Below the pieces are notes generated by a model. The model was not told where the DNA came from. It did not search any database and saw only the letters and a program-made list of their open reading frames with translations. This document shows positions 46,137 to 57,905 of a DNA stretch of 64,000 nt, piece after piece. This stretch comes from Straminergon stramineum (lineage: Eukaryota; Streptophyta; Bryopsida; Hypnales; Calliergonaceae): assembly GCA_963920665.1 (NCBI GenBank), contig OY987264.1, forward strand, positions 30,422,906 to 30,486,905, read 5' to 3'. Every line of letters starts with the position of its first letter. Position 1 is the stretch's first letter. The position numbers were made by a program, and so were the translations under genes.

Positions 46137-47161
46137 GTATTTTCAATAAAATTTTACTTAAAAGACTCTTTATAGGTCATTTCTTAAATAACTGTACTAC
46201 TAGGACTATACTTAAAACACCCTTTTCTCTTGTAGTGAAAGGTCTTCGAAATACCTTTCTAATGGTATATTACACACCCCAAAATTCCATAAGACAAAGC
46301 TACAAATTGAAAGAGAAGATGGCTCTTTGCCTATCCACCTAACAGGTTGGCTGTCCGCCCACCTGCCCGCCCACCAAGCTGTCTGCTTAGCGGACAGCAA
46401 GCAAGCGAACGGCCGACCTGTTGGGCGAACGGGCGGACAACCAACTTCAACTATCATTTTCGGGTTTTTTTTTAGGAAATTCTGGTGCGTGTCACAAACC
46501 GTTGGAAAAGTCTTCCGAATAACTTTCCAATGATATATTACACACCCCCAAACTTAAAAAACTCCAATCACAAATTGCAAGAGAAGATGGTTGTCCGCTT
46601 ATCCACTCAACAGGTTGGCCATTTGCCTGGCCGTCAAGCCGTCCGCTCCAAGTGCTTCAATCACAAATGGCAGGAGAAGCTGGTTGTCTACCTCTCCGCC
46701 CCAAAAGTTGGTCATTCGCTCGTCTCCCCTTCCGCCAAGCCGTCTGCTAAGTGGACGGGCGGAGGGCCGACCTATTGAGCAAATGGGCAGACAATTAGCT
46801 TCAATTATCATTTCTGGCTTCATTTTTTGGAATGTTTGGGCGTGAAATATACCATTGAAAAGGTCTTCTAAATACCTTTCCAATGGTATATTACACACCC
46901 AAAAATTCCAAAAAACGAAGCCGAAAACAACAATTGAAGTTGGTGTCCGCTCATTCGTCGAGCAAGTCAGCCGTCTGCCCATCCGCCATTTACCCGTTTG
47001 TCATCTGCCTGTTCACCTCCTCAACAACATATTGGATTCCCGAAAATTTGAATTCACCTCTAAAGACTAGTATTCAATACTACAAGCATCCAATGTAACA
47101 TTAATGACTGAAAAGATAATTTAATGTATTCTCCTACTCATTCAAATCGCCATTCTAAAAC

Positions 47162-47184
47162 GTAAACCCTAAACCCTAAACCCT
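47162..47184 (+). repeat. interstitial telomere-like repeat, left arm
   Basis: Three CCCTAAA-type units (TAAACCCTAAACCCTAAACC) lie in the left arm of the foldback element. A mirror-image set lies in the right arm. Confidence 0.85.
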
Positions 47185-47962
47185 ATACTGTAAATCTTAC
47201 ATGAATTACTATAAGTATTGGTGCATTGTATACATTATTTTTGACCTTCCATTAGTTTTGCATGTGATTATCAAAATGTACTATAGAAATAAACCTCATG
47301 AACTTATTTATTTATAGTAATTACTAATGCTTTTTTAATTTTTATGTTGTGCGGCATCAAATAATATGTACCACTATACAAATGTATAGTATTCAATTAA
47401 AAAATATATGGTTGTCTTGTAACTTTAATATAATAAAGTGCAATCTAGTAAAAAAACATATATTTTGAAAGCCCCTATTTGACATGGTGACATTATGCAA
47501 GATTCTAAAATATAACATTTTATTTATTTTTTAGATGTTACTATTAGATGCACTTATAATAATACATGTTGAACTTGAGCTACATAAAAATACATTGAAT
47601 TCCAATAATATGCTTAAAGTATTTTTTTTTAAAAACATTCTTTAACAAAATAATAAAATGATATAATTGCTAATACTATGCATACCTTGGTGTTTCCAAC
47701 TATCAATGCATCTTACAACAAAACTTAAATAAACACTTTAAGTAATAATGAAATACTTCACAGTTCACATTTGTATAGTGGTACATATTATTTGATGCCA
47801 CACAACATAAAAATTAAAAAAGCATTAGTAATTACTATAAATAAATAAGTCCATGAGGTTTATTTCTATAGTACATTTTGATAATCACATGCAAAACTAA
47901 TGGAAGGTCAAAAATAATGTACACAATGCACCAATACTTATAGTAATTCATGTAAGATTTAC

Positions 47963-47986
47963 AGTTTAGGGTTTAGGGTTTAGGTT
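47963..47986 (-). repeat. interstitial telomere-like repeat, right arm
   Basis: TTTAGGGTTTAGGGTTTAGG is the inverted counterpart of the left-arm telomere-like units, at the matching place in the right arm. Confidence 0.85.
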
Positions 47987-48978
47987 TTAGAATGGCAATT
48001 TGAATGAGTAGGAGAATACATTAAATTATCTTTTCAGTCATTAATGTTACAGTGGATGCTTGTAGTATTGAATACTAATCTTTAGAGGTGGATTCAAATT
48101 TTTGGGAATCCAATATGTTGTTGAGGAGGCGAACAGGCAGATGATGAACGGGTTAATGACGGACAAGCGAAAGGGCAGACAACCAACTTCAATCATCGTT
48201 TTCGGCTTCATTTCTTTGAATTTTTGGGCATGTAATATACCATTGGAAAGGTATTTGGAAGACCTTTTCAATGGTTTATTACACGCCCAAACATTTCAAA
48301 AAATGAAGCTAGAAATGATAATTGAAGCTAGTTGTCCACTCAACAGGTCGGCCCTCCGCCCATCCATGAAGTAGACGACTTGCCAGGCAAGCGGATGGAC
48401 GAGCAGATGGCCAAAATGTTGGGCAGATAGGCAAAGAGCCATCTTCTCTCTCAATTTGCAGCTTCGTCTTTTGGAATTTCAAGGCGTGTAATATACCATT
48501 GGAAAGGTCTTCCAAATACCTTTCCAATGGTATATTACATGCCCAAAAATTCCGAAAAACAAAGTCGCAAATTGCGAGAGAAGATGATTGTCCGCCCGTT
48601 TGCCCAATAGGTCAGCCGTTCGCTCACCCACCGTTCCCCAGGCAAACGGGTGGATGGCAAACAGCCAACTTCTCTAGCAATTTGCAATTGCTGTTTTTCG
48701 AGTTTGAGGGCCTATAATATACCATTGGAAAAGGTATTTCGAAGATCTTTTCAATAGTATATTACACGCCCCGAAATTCCAAAAAATGAAGCGGCAAATT
48801 GCGAGAGAAGCTGGTTGTCCGCTTGGCTGCCCATCTGCCGTCCGTCCCATCCGCCCACCCCCCGGACGGCGATTGGGCAACATCCAAGTGTGTCCACCGC
48901 GTCTGCTGAGGTCCAAGAGTCCGGACATCCAATTTTTGAACGTAATTTTGCTACGGACTTTTGTCCGGGACAACCTTG

Positions 48979-48987
48979 CGTATTACA
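48979..48987. repeat. right 9-bp target site duplication (GCGTATTAC)
   Basis: This is the partner of GCATATTAC at 45821-45829, with one mismatch. Confidence 0.65.
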
Positions 48988-50990
48988 AGTATATGACTTC
49001 TCAATAGTGACTTACAACAACTAGATGCCCAATATGCTGATGATACTGGTCTCTCAATATGAGCAGAAGAACAAGATCTGAGTAATTCTATCTCTCTTCT
49101 CGAACGCTTTGGAGCAGCTTCTGGCCTTATTATTAATTGGACGAAGAGCATTGCTTATTGGTTCTCCTCCAAGGCAAAACCCGAATGGTTGGAACGTTTT
49201 GCTTTAACTTGGGCTCCCTTAGGTTCACTCTCCAAGCTCCTTGGGGTCCCTTTCGGGATCACATTGGAGACAACTGATATTGACAACTTCCTCAAGGAAA
49301 AAATTGAGAAGAAATTGACTTACTAGACCTCACAGCATCATTCTCTCACAGGTAGAGTCACGGTGGTGAATGCCATCCTTTTGTCAACACTTTACTACTT
49401 TATTGCTATTAGGAGCATCTCCCTACAAGTTATTTGGTCAATTCGAGGTAATCTCAGGAATTATCTTTGGAGTGGCACGGAACATTCATGTCGAAGTAGA
49501 GTTTGCTAGGACAACTGTAGCCTCCCTAAAACCATCGGTGGTTTAAAACTCCTTGACCTAGAGGTGTCCTTCATTGCACTACTAGCTAAATGGATACTCT
49601 TCGCAATTGAACCAGGTATCTCGAATTTAAAGATATTGTTTTGTTATAGGATAGCAAAGATGAAACCTCATCCCAAGTGTGGATATTGGTACCCTTCCAA
49701 ATTTTGGCTCATGGTTCACAGACCTTCCATTCCACGTGGTTCCAAGGTGTGGAACCGTATCGTTGCTGCTTAGAGACTCTTAGTCAAGAATATCGAATAC
49801 CTCGCACCATCAAATGTAGATGATGTCCTCACCACCAGTCTCTGGTGGTCCACCAACTATATTGGATCTAATTTTAATTTTACAGCAAACAAGGCTCGAG
49901 AACTTGCCCAAGGCTACTTGCGTACAATTAGCAACATCTGGAATTCTCACACCCAAGATTTCAAATCATGGGAGGAAATGTCATTGAGATTCCCTTTATT
50001 AGAGATTGACCACCACCACTAATTTCTCTTCATTTCGAAGATCCCCCAAGACTGGTGGCATCTGCTCTCTCTCCAATCTCCTATGGTACAAGCTGGTGAA
50101 TGGGCTGGATTATTTAATCACCCCGAAGACCTGGTTCCTTTCTTGATGTGGAAGATCGATTGCCCATCCAAGGATCTTCTTTGACCCGAAGCTTAGAGCC
50201 TACATTTACCAAGATCCATCACCAAAGTGACAATTGGACAGACATCGAGAGTACTCTCGCTCCTTCCGAACTCAATAGGAACTCAGGAATATCAAGGTTT
50301 TGTTTGTCAAGTTCATATTGTGGAAATTGCAAAAGGTTGCAATTCCCCCCCCCCCCCCCCAATCTACTTTTCTTTGGAATCACCCAAGCCTTGCATTTTG
50401 ATCCAAGCAAATGGCGATGGAAACTTGGCAATCCTCTAATGTTGTATTCAACATCCTTAGGCTGCAAGCTTCTTAGTATACACAACCAATTAACAAAACC
50501 CATTCCCTCAAAATGGCCAAACTCTCTTTCCCTTGACTTTTATCCAGATTGGAACGATGTCTGGCACAAGTCGCGTTCTACAAAAGAGGCAACCTTTATG
50601 TGGTCAATATGGCACAATGTAGTGGCCGTCCATTCTTGGTGAGCAAAAATTAACCTAGGCATCGTTACTACTTGTGACTGTTGCTCCCTAGGGATTGAAG
50701 AAACCCCGGCCCATCGTTTCTTCCATTGCCTGAGAGCCCAGGAGATTTGGGATTATGCCCAGTCCATACTTCAACATATTCAAGGTATTCCTGGATCCCA
50801 TGCTAGACTTTCCCTTACCCAATGCGTGTTTGGATCCGCATTACCAAGACGACTCCTTAACCTCAAAACTATCTGGATCTTCCTTCGAGGCTCCGCCCTC
50901 TGGATTATCTAGATTTCTCGCAACAACAAAGTATTCAACTAGTACTAGTGGCCTTCGGACTTCCTCCAGTGATCTATTTGGAATGCATTA
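48988..50990 (+). pseudogene. LINE ORF2 remnant, 3' part: RT core and zinc-ribbon region
   Basis: Immediately after the foldback element the reading resumes with QLDAQYADDTGLS, the catalytic YADD box of L1 reverse transcriptase (near 49030). FGAASGLIINWTKS, SKLLGVPFGI and RNYLWSG blocks follow. A zf-RVT region lies near 50560-50735 (TFMWSIWHNVVAVHSW, then CDCCSLGIEETPAHRFFHC). Stops and frameshifts are scattered through it. A homopolymer of 16 C at 50345-50360 disrupts one block. Confidence 0.85.
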
Positions 50991-51284
50991 ATTGACTCTG
51001 GATGTGCCACCCAATTGAAAGCACAACTTGCTACTTGACAACGTCTTCAACTGGCCCATTCTATCTGGGCTAATTTTAACCGCATCTAGTTACACTCACC
51101 GGTTCTTGCATCTAGGAATGGTTTTGTTATTAACTGGAATTTGAGGGCCCCCCCTCCTAGTCAGTTCTTGTAATTCTTTTTTTCATCACTTGTGCTCGTC
51201 TCTCTCTTTTGTCCAACCTCGGCTTGGCTGTCTTATATGGTGTTCTTTTTTTTTAATGCAATGGCTAGTCCATTTGTTCAAAAA

Positions 51285-51305
51285 ATTAATTAATTAATTA
51301 AATTA
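51285..51305 (+). repeat. (AATT)n tail of the LINE
   Basis: A short tandem AATT run follows the last recognisable LINE sequence, as is common for plant L1 3' ends with simple-repeat tails. Confidence 0.6.
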
Positions 51306-53530
51306 TTAATATAAATATATAAAGAAAGTAAATAGCACATCATTTATTTATGTTGAAAGGATAATGATCAATTTAATTTAAGAGACTTTTACTAGCTAAT
51401 TAGAGGACATTAAAATAGCAAATACATACAAAGTTGTTTTAGTAATATTGGTAGATTCTATAATTTGAAAAATAATATATTAACTAGAATAAAGCTCAAT
51501 TATTAATCATAATTTTTCAGTATAAATAGAGAGTTGCAAAATTAATAATGTAATAATTATATTCATTATGTGTTAATTTTAACCAAATAGATCATCTAAA
51601 GTTAGGTTATTTCGCCTATAATAAATTGATATTTCATTTTGAGGCAAGCTAAGGGTATCACATATCAAATTTCGATAATATTACATGGTAGAGGTATATT
51701 TTACAAGAATTTTTCTCTTAAATAGACCTTCATGCATCATTATTATTTTTTTAATTAGGAATAATTGGGAGGATGATTGAAGTTGTGCCATCTATACCTT
51801 TGGTGCTATGGAGATTAATAAAATAATTAATGAGCTAATATTTTTCTTCAATATCCTTCTACTTATTATCCATCTAAAATCTCATAATATATAATTTTTT
51901 TTATTAGTATATATAACTACTTCAAGCAAACTTTTTCACAAACCTTCGCTACATAATTCAATTTAAGCAACAATAATATAAAAAAGGGTTGGGCACCAAA
52001 GCTTTGGTGTTGCAATTCTAGTGCCCAAAATCTTCTTTTCTACTATGAATACCCATTATTGGTTTTGGCAAAATATCAACACCTAAATTAGCATAAATGA
52101 AGAGGGAAGGCATTTTAAACCATAAGTGGAAAAAAATCATGGGAGAAGTCATTGAACAAGTGTCATTATGAAAATCCAGCATTTTGGTGTTTGTGCCTCA
52201 TTGTATTCTTTTGAACATGTGTATCTTTTACTTATGGATGATCCTACTATTATTAGTTGTTGGTGCTCTACTAAGATGAACTTTAAAAGTGATTATCTCT
52301 TCATTTTTGAAACAAAATTCTCTACTTTCACTTCATCACTCTACTTCAAATTGCTTAAAAAAAACATTATTCCTTCATCCAAGTTCTAATCACTTCTAGT
52401 CACTTCTAGTAGAATTGCAGTAAGTGGATAGTTCATGGGTGTGTACATCTTAGTGCAAAAATGTGATATCTACTCATTGAGTAAGTATTCTTAAATTTCA
52501 TTCAACATTCTTTCATCCAAGTTCTAGTCAATTCTAGTACAATTGCAATAAAAGGACATTTCATAGGTATGTACATCTTTAGTGCAAAATTGTAATATCT
52601 AAGTATTCTTGAATTTCATTCAATATTCTACAAAACATAGATGATGGAGTCCCTGATCACTTCAAGTAAACTCAATATTTAGAAGTTTTGTTGGCACCTT
52701 TGGTTTTTTAGAGTCTTTTAACCCCTAAGTGCCTAAGCCTTTCCAAGTGTATCTTGACTATGAAAAAAGAGCATGGGCTTGTAGTTATCCCCAATGAAGC
52801 AAATTATTTTTTCCTCAAAATCTAACCATATAGATATTTAAAGAACTTGCTCATTAGTATGTCTACCAATTTTGACTATAAAATTGCGTAGGAGTTGTCA
52901 GATTATAACAAGAGAAATGTATGTCTTCTATTTTTAGTATATTGCTTCTCTCCACAATGTTTCAGAAATTTGCATATAAAAGTTTTTTGGAATTAGAGGT
53001 GACATGACCGACTATAAATTGTGTTAGCACACTAAAATGCACTTCCAAAAAACTCAAGTTCAAATGAAGGGCTATCAAACTCATTACACAATCTACCTTG
53101 CAATTGTTGAAATGCAATTTTTTTTATAGGTAGAAATTGCAATTATCTCCAAATCAACATTTTCATGTTTAAATTTTCAATGGTGAAAATCATGAAAATA
53201 CTTTATTTTTTCCATTGGGACCATTTTCAAAGCAAATGGAGAAGTACAATTTTTTAGATCTCAAATCAAGTGAAATTGGCAAGCTTTGCTCAAAGCCAAG
53301 AAATCAAGTAAAATTTACAAGCTTTACTCTTCCACTAAGATACATATATGCCTTTGAGGACCTCTAAAAAATCAAATATTTACTTTCTTCAGCGAAAAAT
53401 AAAAAATTTCAGTAGTTATCCTTTGAAACTGCCCATAAAATTTTTAACGTATCACAGGAATTTAACTGCCCATCCCAAAACGAGCCTGAAATTTCAGGTC
53501 GACCATATATGGTCGGTTAGGCAGTTAGGG
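51306..53530. other. AT-rich intergenic region without recognisable gene
   Basis: Only the tandem duplication at 52374-52631 and two close palindromes (CTGAAATTTCAG at 53486-53497 and CGACCATATATGGTCG at 53500-53515) stand out. No protein was recognised. The 155-codon frame 53348-53815 spans a MITE and is not credited. Confidence 0.45.
52374..52631 (+). repeat. tandem duplication, ~138-bp unit, two copies
   Basis: TTCATCCAAGTTCTA begins copies at 52374 and 52512. Both continue through GTGTACATCTT/GTACATCTTTAGTGCAAA and end at AAGTATTCTT..ATTTCATTCAA. The copies have diverged by several substitutions and a small deletion. Confidence 0.8.
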
Positions 53531-53534
53531 GTTA

Positions 53535-53670
53535 AGGTAAGTGAGCCCATCGTAGGCCACCTAGAAGTAAGTCAAGCAAAATTACATAAGTGTGCATTTC
53601 AGAACTTGAATGTATACCAACACAACAGTTTTGTCCACAATGGGCTCGCTCCCATTGGCCTCACTTACCT
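53535..53670. mobile_element. 136-bp diverged MITE, AGGTAGG-like termini
   Basis: AGGTAAGTGAGCCC at the left pairs with GGCCTCACTTACCT at the right. TA precedes the left end (53533-53534), but the right flank is TT. The terminus differs from the AGGTAGG family at one early base. It may be a distant relative of the MITEs at 1590 and 3348. Confidence 0.5.
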
Positions 53671-54036
53671 TTCCATTTACACCATTACACCATTGAGACC
53701 TCAAGTCCCGGATAAAACAATTAGAGTGCTTTACATTGAAATTCGGTCAGACCTCAGTCGTAAAACGCTGCCCAGTAAACATAAAAAAACAATGAAAACT
53801 AGATTTAACAAGTAAAGTGACCAATTCGGTCAGTCCAAGTGTTAACGATTAAAATGAGGGCTTGATGGAAGTCAAGCTATGCAGAAACATTTATGTATAT
53901 GCACAAATAGAAACACTTGCACATGCAAATTTTAAGCTAATGCCTACGTTCAAATAGCTGCAATGCTTGCAGACAGTAGAGAGATTGGGAAACAACTGAA
54001 CTAATAAGACGTGGGACCTGCAATGAATAGCTACTG

Positions 54037-57000
54037 CTAACCCTTCTGTTTCAAAGTTATCTTGTCTCCTAGACTCAGAGCAATACCCTGTGTCTTACTC
54101 CTGATTCGAATGTAACCTCCCAGCTTGCCATCCGGCTGTTTCTCAACACTAACATTAACCAAAGCATCCTCGCCAAACACGCTCTTCGCATAGAGATTTG
54201 CAGCAAGAAATCCACAATCTCCTTCCAATGCAGACCTGATCATAAGAACCACAATCAGAAAAGGCGATTTCATATTGCTCAATGAATCATGCCAAGGGAA
54301 CTACTAATCCCAGATGAAAGATGTAAGAGGTGAAGTGAAAGCAAAACAGAAAACAAATTACTTGAAAAGTCCAACTTTGCTGCAGCAAATAGATAATACC
54401 ATCACCAATCCACGTTCGTGACTTTTTCTGTCCAGAGAAAGAAGATACTTACAGAGGGGTGAGGCACTTCATATTTGTTGAGGCAACGACATGCTCCAGA
54501 AATTCTTGTACATCTTGAATATTAGTGTTGACAGCAACCTGCAAACAAAACCAAGGCCACGATTTAGTTTATGATCAAAAGGTCATGGCTCTCCATAGAT
54601 GACCTCAGACAACTTCCTTAGACCTCTCAGACATCAAAAACACAGTGACAATGTGAGGTTCAAAGAAAGACCGAAACTTAACCGCCATTGCTCTTTGACG
54701 AAATACATTAACAATCGACGAGAAGAGTTGTAGTACCGACATAAGAGACTGATAAAAGACAGTGGAGGGGTGTGAAATTACCTTATTTTCCCATTCGAAT
54801 TCAGCCCACATGTTTCTGAACACAACGTCGGCACAAGAAGCTGGTGAAATGTAATCCATGATGTCAATGTGTATATCATTCAATACAACAACATTGCGGT
54901 CCAACGCACTGGTAGTCTCGTAGACAATGTTCCCAAAGATCACTCCTGTTTCTGTTGAAGACACCTTGATATTGGCCTTGATCTGCTTGCTGGATTGAGG
55001 CGCCAAAGCATAATTCTGAGGACGCTCCACTAACTTCAAATCTCCCATAGTTGCCAACTCTAAGCACAGATTCTGTAATGTCTCAGTAGTCCGGTTCACC
55101 ACTGTCACATCTAACACTATATCATACTGATGGACAGTCACGTAGGCTTCTGCATACACTGGATCACTAAACCCTGTAAGTTGCAGAACTCTATTAAGGT
55201 TCCTGTCGGTGTCGCCATCCTTGCTCATTTCCCCTGTGGCACGCTTGAGATCCGTCTGAACTTCATCCTCAAGCTCCAGCTGGCTCATGCCCTGACACAG
55301 CGAGAAAGGAAACCACAAAATCGGGGCCTCAAAACCTCACCATCTTATGTGGCTTAACACGAAAACAGAAGAACAGACAACTTTAATTCAAGTGCACTTC
55401 AAAGTGTGTTGCGTACCTTTCTGCTTTTGAGATGATAGAAATCGATAAGGTCATCTGGCTGTGCGTGCGACACCATCGCCTTAGCCTTCAAGTCCTCATT
55501 TTCACGATCCTGTTTCTCCTTGAGCATCACTACGAAACTGTCATGGCAATACTTAAGCCAGACGGTTCTTATCACATCATCCGGACTGGACAGAAGTCTA
55601 ATGCACAGAGAAATTCTATCATACGAGTCCTTGTCGATAGGATGGGGCAAGATGGACGATTCGCCAAGTCTTAGCATCGACACTAGAATGAGCAGCACTT
55701 CAGCTTTTGTCTTGTTCAAGGTTACAGCAGACGGCTGAGCCTCTTCCATGCGCATCACAAGTTTGGTCAGTGTAGCAGCCACAACAGCTCCTAAGAAGAA
55801 GTCTCCAGTTAAAAGAATAGCCCTGAGATTCGCAGCAGGATTGGAGGTTGCGGTGGACGCAGACAAGGGACCTGCACTCTCAGCCACGGCACTCTGTGTA
55901 GCATATGTCCCGTCCGCTAAAATAGCTGGACGTTTTGAAGAAGCGCTCGAAACATTAATTGGGACAGGAGCTTTGTTCACTGAGGAAGCATTGCTGTCTC
56001 CTCCAACATTCCCTTCGCCTTCTTCGGCTTCTGAATAGAAGGGCATATCTCCTAATGACTGTTTGATCACCGCGATACCATTCTCAATTTCCTGCAAGGA
56101 AACCGAGTACTCGCCAATAATCCATAGCGCGCATGAGCACACTCTAGATGACCTAATCTGATAAAACGTATCCAAAAGCCTAAACATGATCGATTCTCTG
56201 AGCTTTGGATTTGTCTCCGTAATCTCTCTCACAAAGAACACCACATCAAGCGCTGACGCAACATTAGAATCTCCAAGAAAATCCATAAGTAAATGCACAA
56301 CTGTACTCGCCACCTCAGGAAACTTCAGAGCACAAGCATGAATAGCTTGCACCAACATTTGCCTGTACTCTCCACACTTTTCAAGCTCCATGCTCTGCGT
56401 CTTCACAACCTCCTTCTTCAGCGTCATCACGACCTCGTCAATATTACGTGGCGTGATGAGATCTAGCGCAATGTCTAGTGTCTTCCGCCGAATATCAAGA
56501 TTAGGACTTGAAAGGGCACGAAGAACATCCATAACCATCTCCACCACTATCTCTCTATGCGCAGCTTTGAGCTCCGTGATCCTATCAAGAATAATAAGCT
56601 TCACATTGTTGTCACTCTGTGACAACAACAGCTGGCAGTAGCAATTTCCAGCAGCTCGAATAGCAGTCGGGGCAGAGGACAACGACACCAAAGCACCTGC
56701 GCACTCATACGTTACAGCTGCGGATGTAGAAGACAGCAACAGAATCACGATCTTAATATACTTCCCTTTCTCCCCCGGGTTCGATCGGCAAACCTTCCTC
56801 ACAAGCTCCAGGACTACCATCTGAAGAATGTCCCCCCAGGAAGACACATTATCCAAATGATTCAATAAATAATTCACCGCCCGCTCTTGCGCGCACGTAT
56901 ACAGCATCAGAAACGCGTTTCTCCGAGCCGAAAGATCCTGCTCACTAACCAGCAGCTTCTCGATCATTTCCGGCGCATCCACAAGGAGCTGCTCCCCTTG

Positions 57001-57486
57001 CGGCAAGATATAGATCGCGGTCATCGCCAAGATCGCATTCCGTCTCACGAACGCATGGCGATGCTCCAAGTTCGTCAATATCGACGGGATCAGAGGCTCA
57101 ATGAGCTCCGCTTCCTTCAATCTCGCGAGAAACCGCAATGTCACCCCCCGAATGTACTCGTTCGGATGTTGCAAGTTGTTGCGGAGGTTTTGGCAGATCA
57201 GAATCATTTCCGGCAAGATCTTCCCCTTGGCATCCGTCTTATCAATGATCTCCAAGTAAAGAAGTAAAAGCTTCTGTATCGTGTGATCTTCCGAGGGCAA
57301 CACGTAACGAACAATAGTGATAAACAGAGTAGGCAACGTCTCTCCGTTCAGGAGTAGCATCACGGCCTTCTTCATCGCATCCACTTTCAGCTCGACGTCA
57401 TGGCCTTCCAACTGCTCCTTGATCTCGTTCGCGAGAGCCGGCGTCCCTTTGTCGAAATGCACCATCAAGGTGCACGTCTTCTCCAT
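54037..57486 (-). CDS. COPB1: coatomer subunit beta (COPB1), 4 exons
   Basis: Beta-COP is a core subunit of the COPI coat that buds retrograde vesicles at the Golgi. Exons are 57486-55417, 55291-54782, 54538-54453 and 54235-54037, all GT-AG and in phase. They total 954 residues, matching the usual length of about 950. The N-terminus [20 protein letters not shown] and the HEAT/adaptin solenoid ([32 protein letters not shown]) fill residues 1 to about 520. A Ser/Ala-rich linker follows (about 520-590). The appendage region then begins with [15 protein letters not shown] and [19 protein letters not shown] and includes [33 protein letters not shown] and [20 protein letters not shown]. The start codon has a good context (GCGATGG). 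A candidate donor at about 57770 (CATCCAG|GTACGT) suggests a 5' UTR intron. No defect is seen. Confidence 0.96.
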
Positions 57487-57905
57487 CGCGACCGCTCTTC
57501 CACGGTCTTCTTCTACCTCCCTCCTCCCCTTTCCAAACTATCTCTTCAACTCACTATCCCTTCCCTTTACCTCCTCCCACTCCCTGATTCAAACATCCAT
57601 TCCCTCTACAAAGCCATCACAAACTGCCAAAACACACCACAATGTCCAGATTAGATCTGACTCCACAGTGAGCTCCACGAAATGGTCTAAAATGGCTCAA
57701 AACTGGCTCAAAATGGACGAAATCAAACGGCGTTCGAGGCGCAGAACGAAGCGAATTGGATAGACGTACCTGGATGCGAAATGTGGCACAGGAGTGTGGA
57801 AGATCGGACGAGGGAGAGAAGGAAGGAAAGAGAGAGGGTGAGCTTTTGCGAGGAAGAGGGAAAGAGGAACAATACTAGCTCGGTCTAGGGTTGCTGGCGA
57901 CATCG
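57487..57905 (-). promoter_or_regulatory. COPB1 5' UTR/promoter region
   Basis: This pyrimidine-rich (minus-strand purine-rich) leader precedes the COPB1 start. The sequence CATCCAG|GTACGT near 57770 looks like a splice donor for an untranslated first exon. The acceptor was not fixed. Plus-strand open frames here (57317-57763, 57400-57654) are antisense shadows. Confidence 0.35.

Larger units (their letters stand above)
45830..48978. mobile_element. 3.15-kb foldback (Mutator-like?) element with long inverted arms
   Basis: Two arms of roughly 1.1 kb (about 46210-47395 and 47760-48930) are inverted repeats of each other around a spacer of about 370 bp of AT-rich DNA. Each arm is built of repeated ~130-150-bp blocks. 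These contain GGCTTCATTTTTTGGAATTT, short palindromes of the type TACCATTGGAAAGG..CCTTTCCAATGGTA, and GC-rich segments with CGGGCGGAC/GTCCGCCCG phrases. No transposase is encoded. The open frames inside (for example 46599-46982 and 48674-48973) are translations of the repeats in several frames at once. The 9-bp flanking duplication suggests mobilisation by a Mutator-type transposase. Confidence 0.8.
41377..51300 (+). mobile_element. decayed L1-type LINE, split by a foldback element
   Basis: An ORF1 remnant (41377-42835) precedes an ORF2 remnant (43764 to about 50990) with endonuclease, reverse transcriptase and zinc-ribbon regions in L1 order. The 3' end is an AATT-rich tail at 51285-51305. 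The 3.15-kb foldback element at 45830-48978 lies inside the reverse transcriptase. Stops and frameshifts occur throughout, so the copy is inactive. Without the insert its length would be about 6.8 kb, normal for plant L1. Confidence 0.85.

Noticed and set aside
46212..48973. Many open frames of 60-127 codons in the foldback arms
   Set aside because: The same repeats are open in several frames and on both strands. The translations (Arg/Pro/Trp-rich) are artefacts of GC-rich repeat blocks.
53348..53815. 155-codon plus-strand open frame
   Set aside because: It runs through the palindrome pair and the whole MITE at 53535-53670 and resembles no protein family. It is most likely an open frame by chance.
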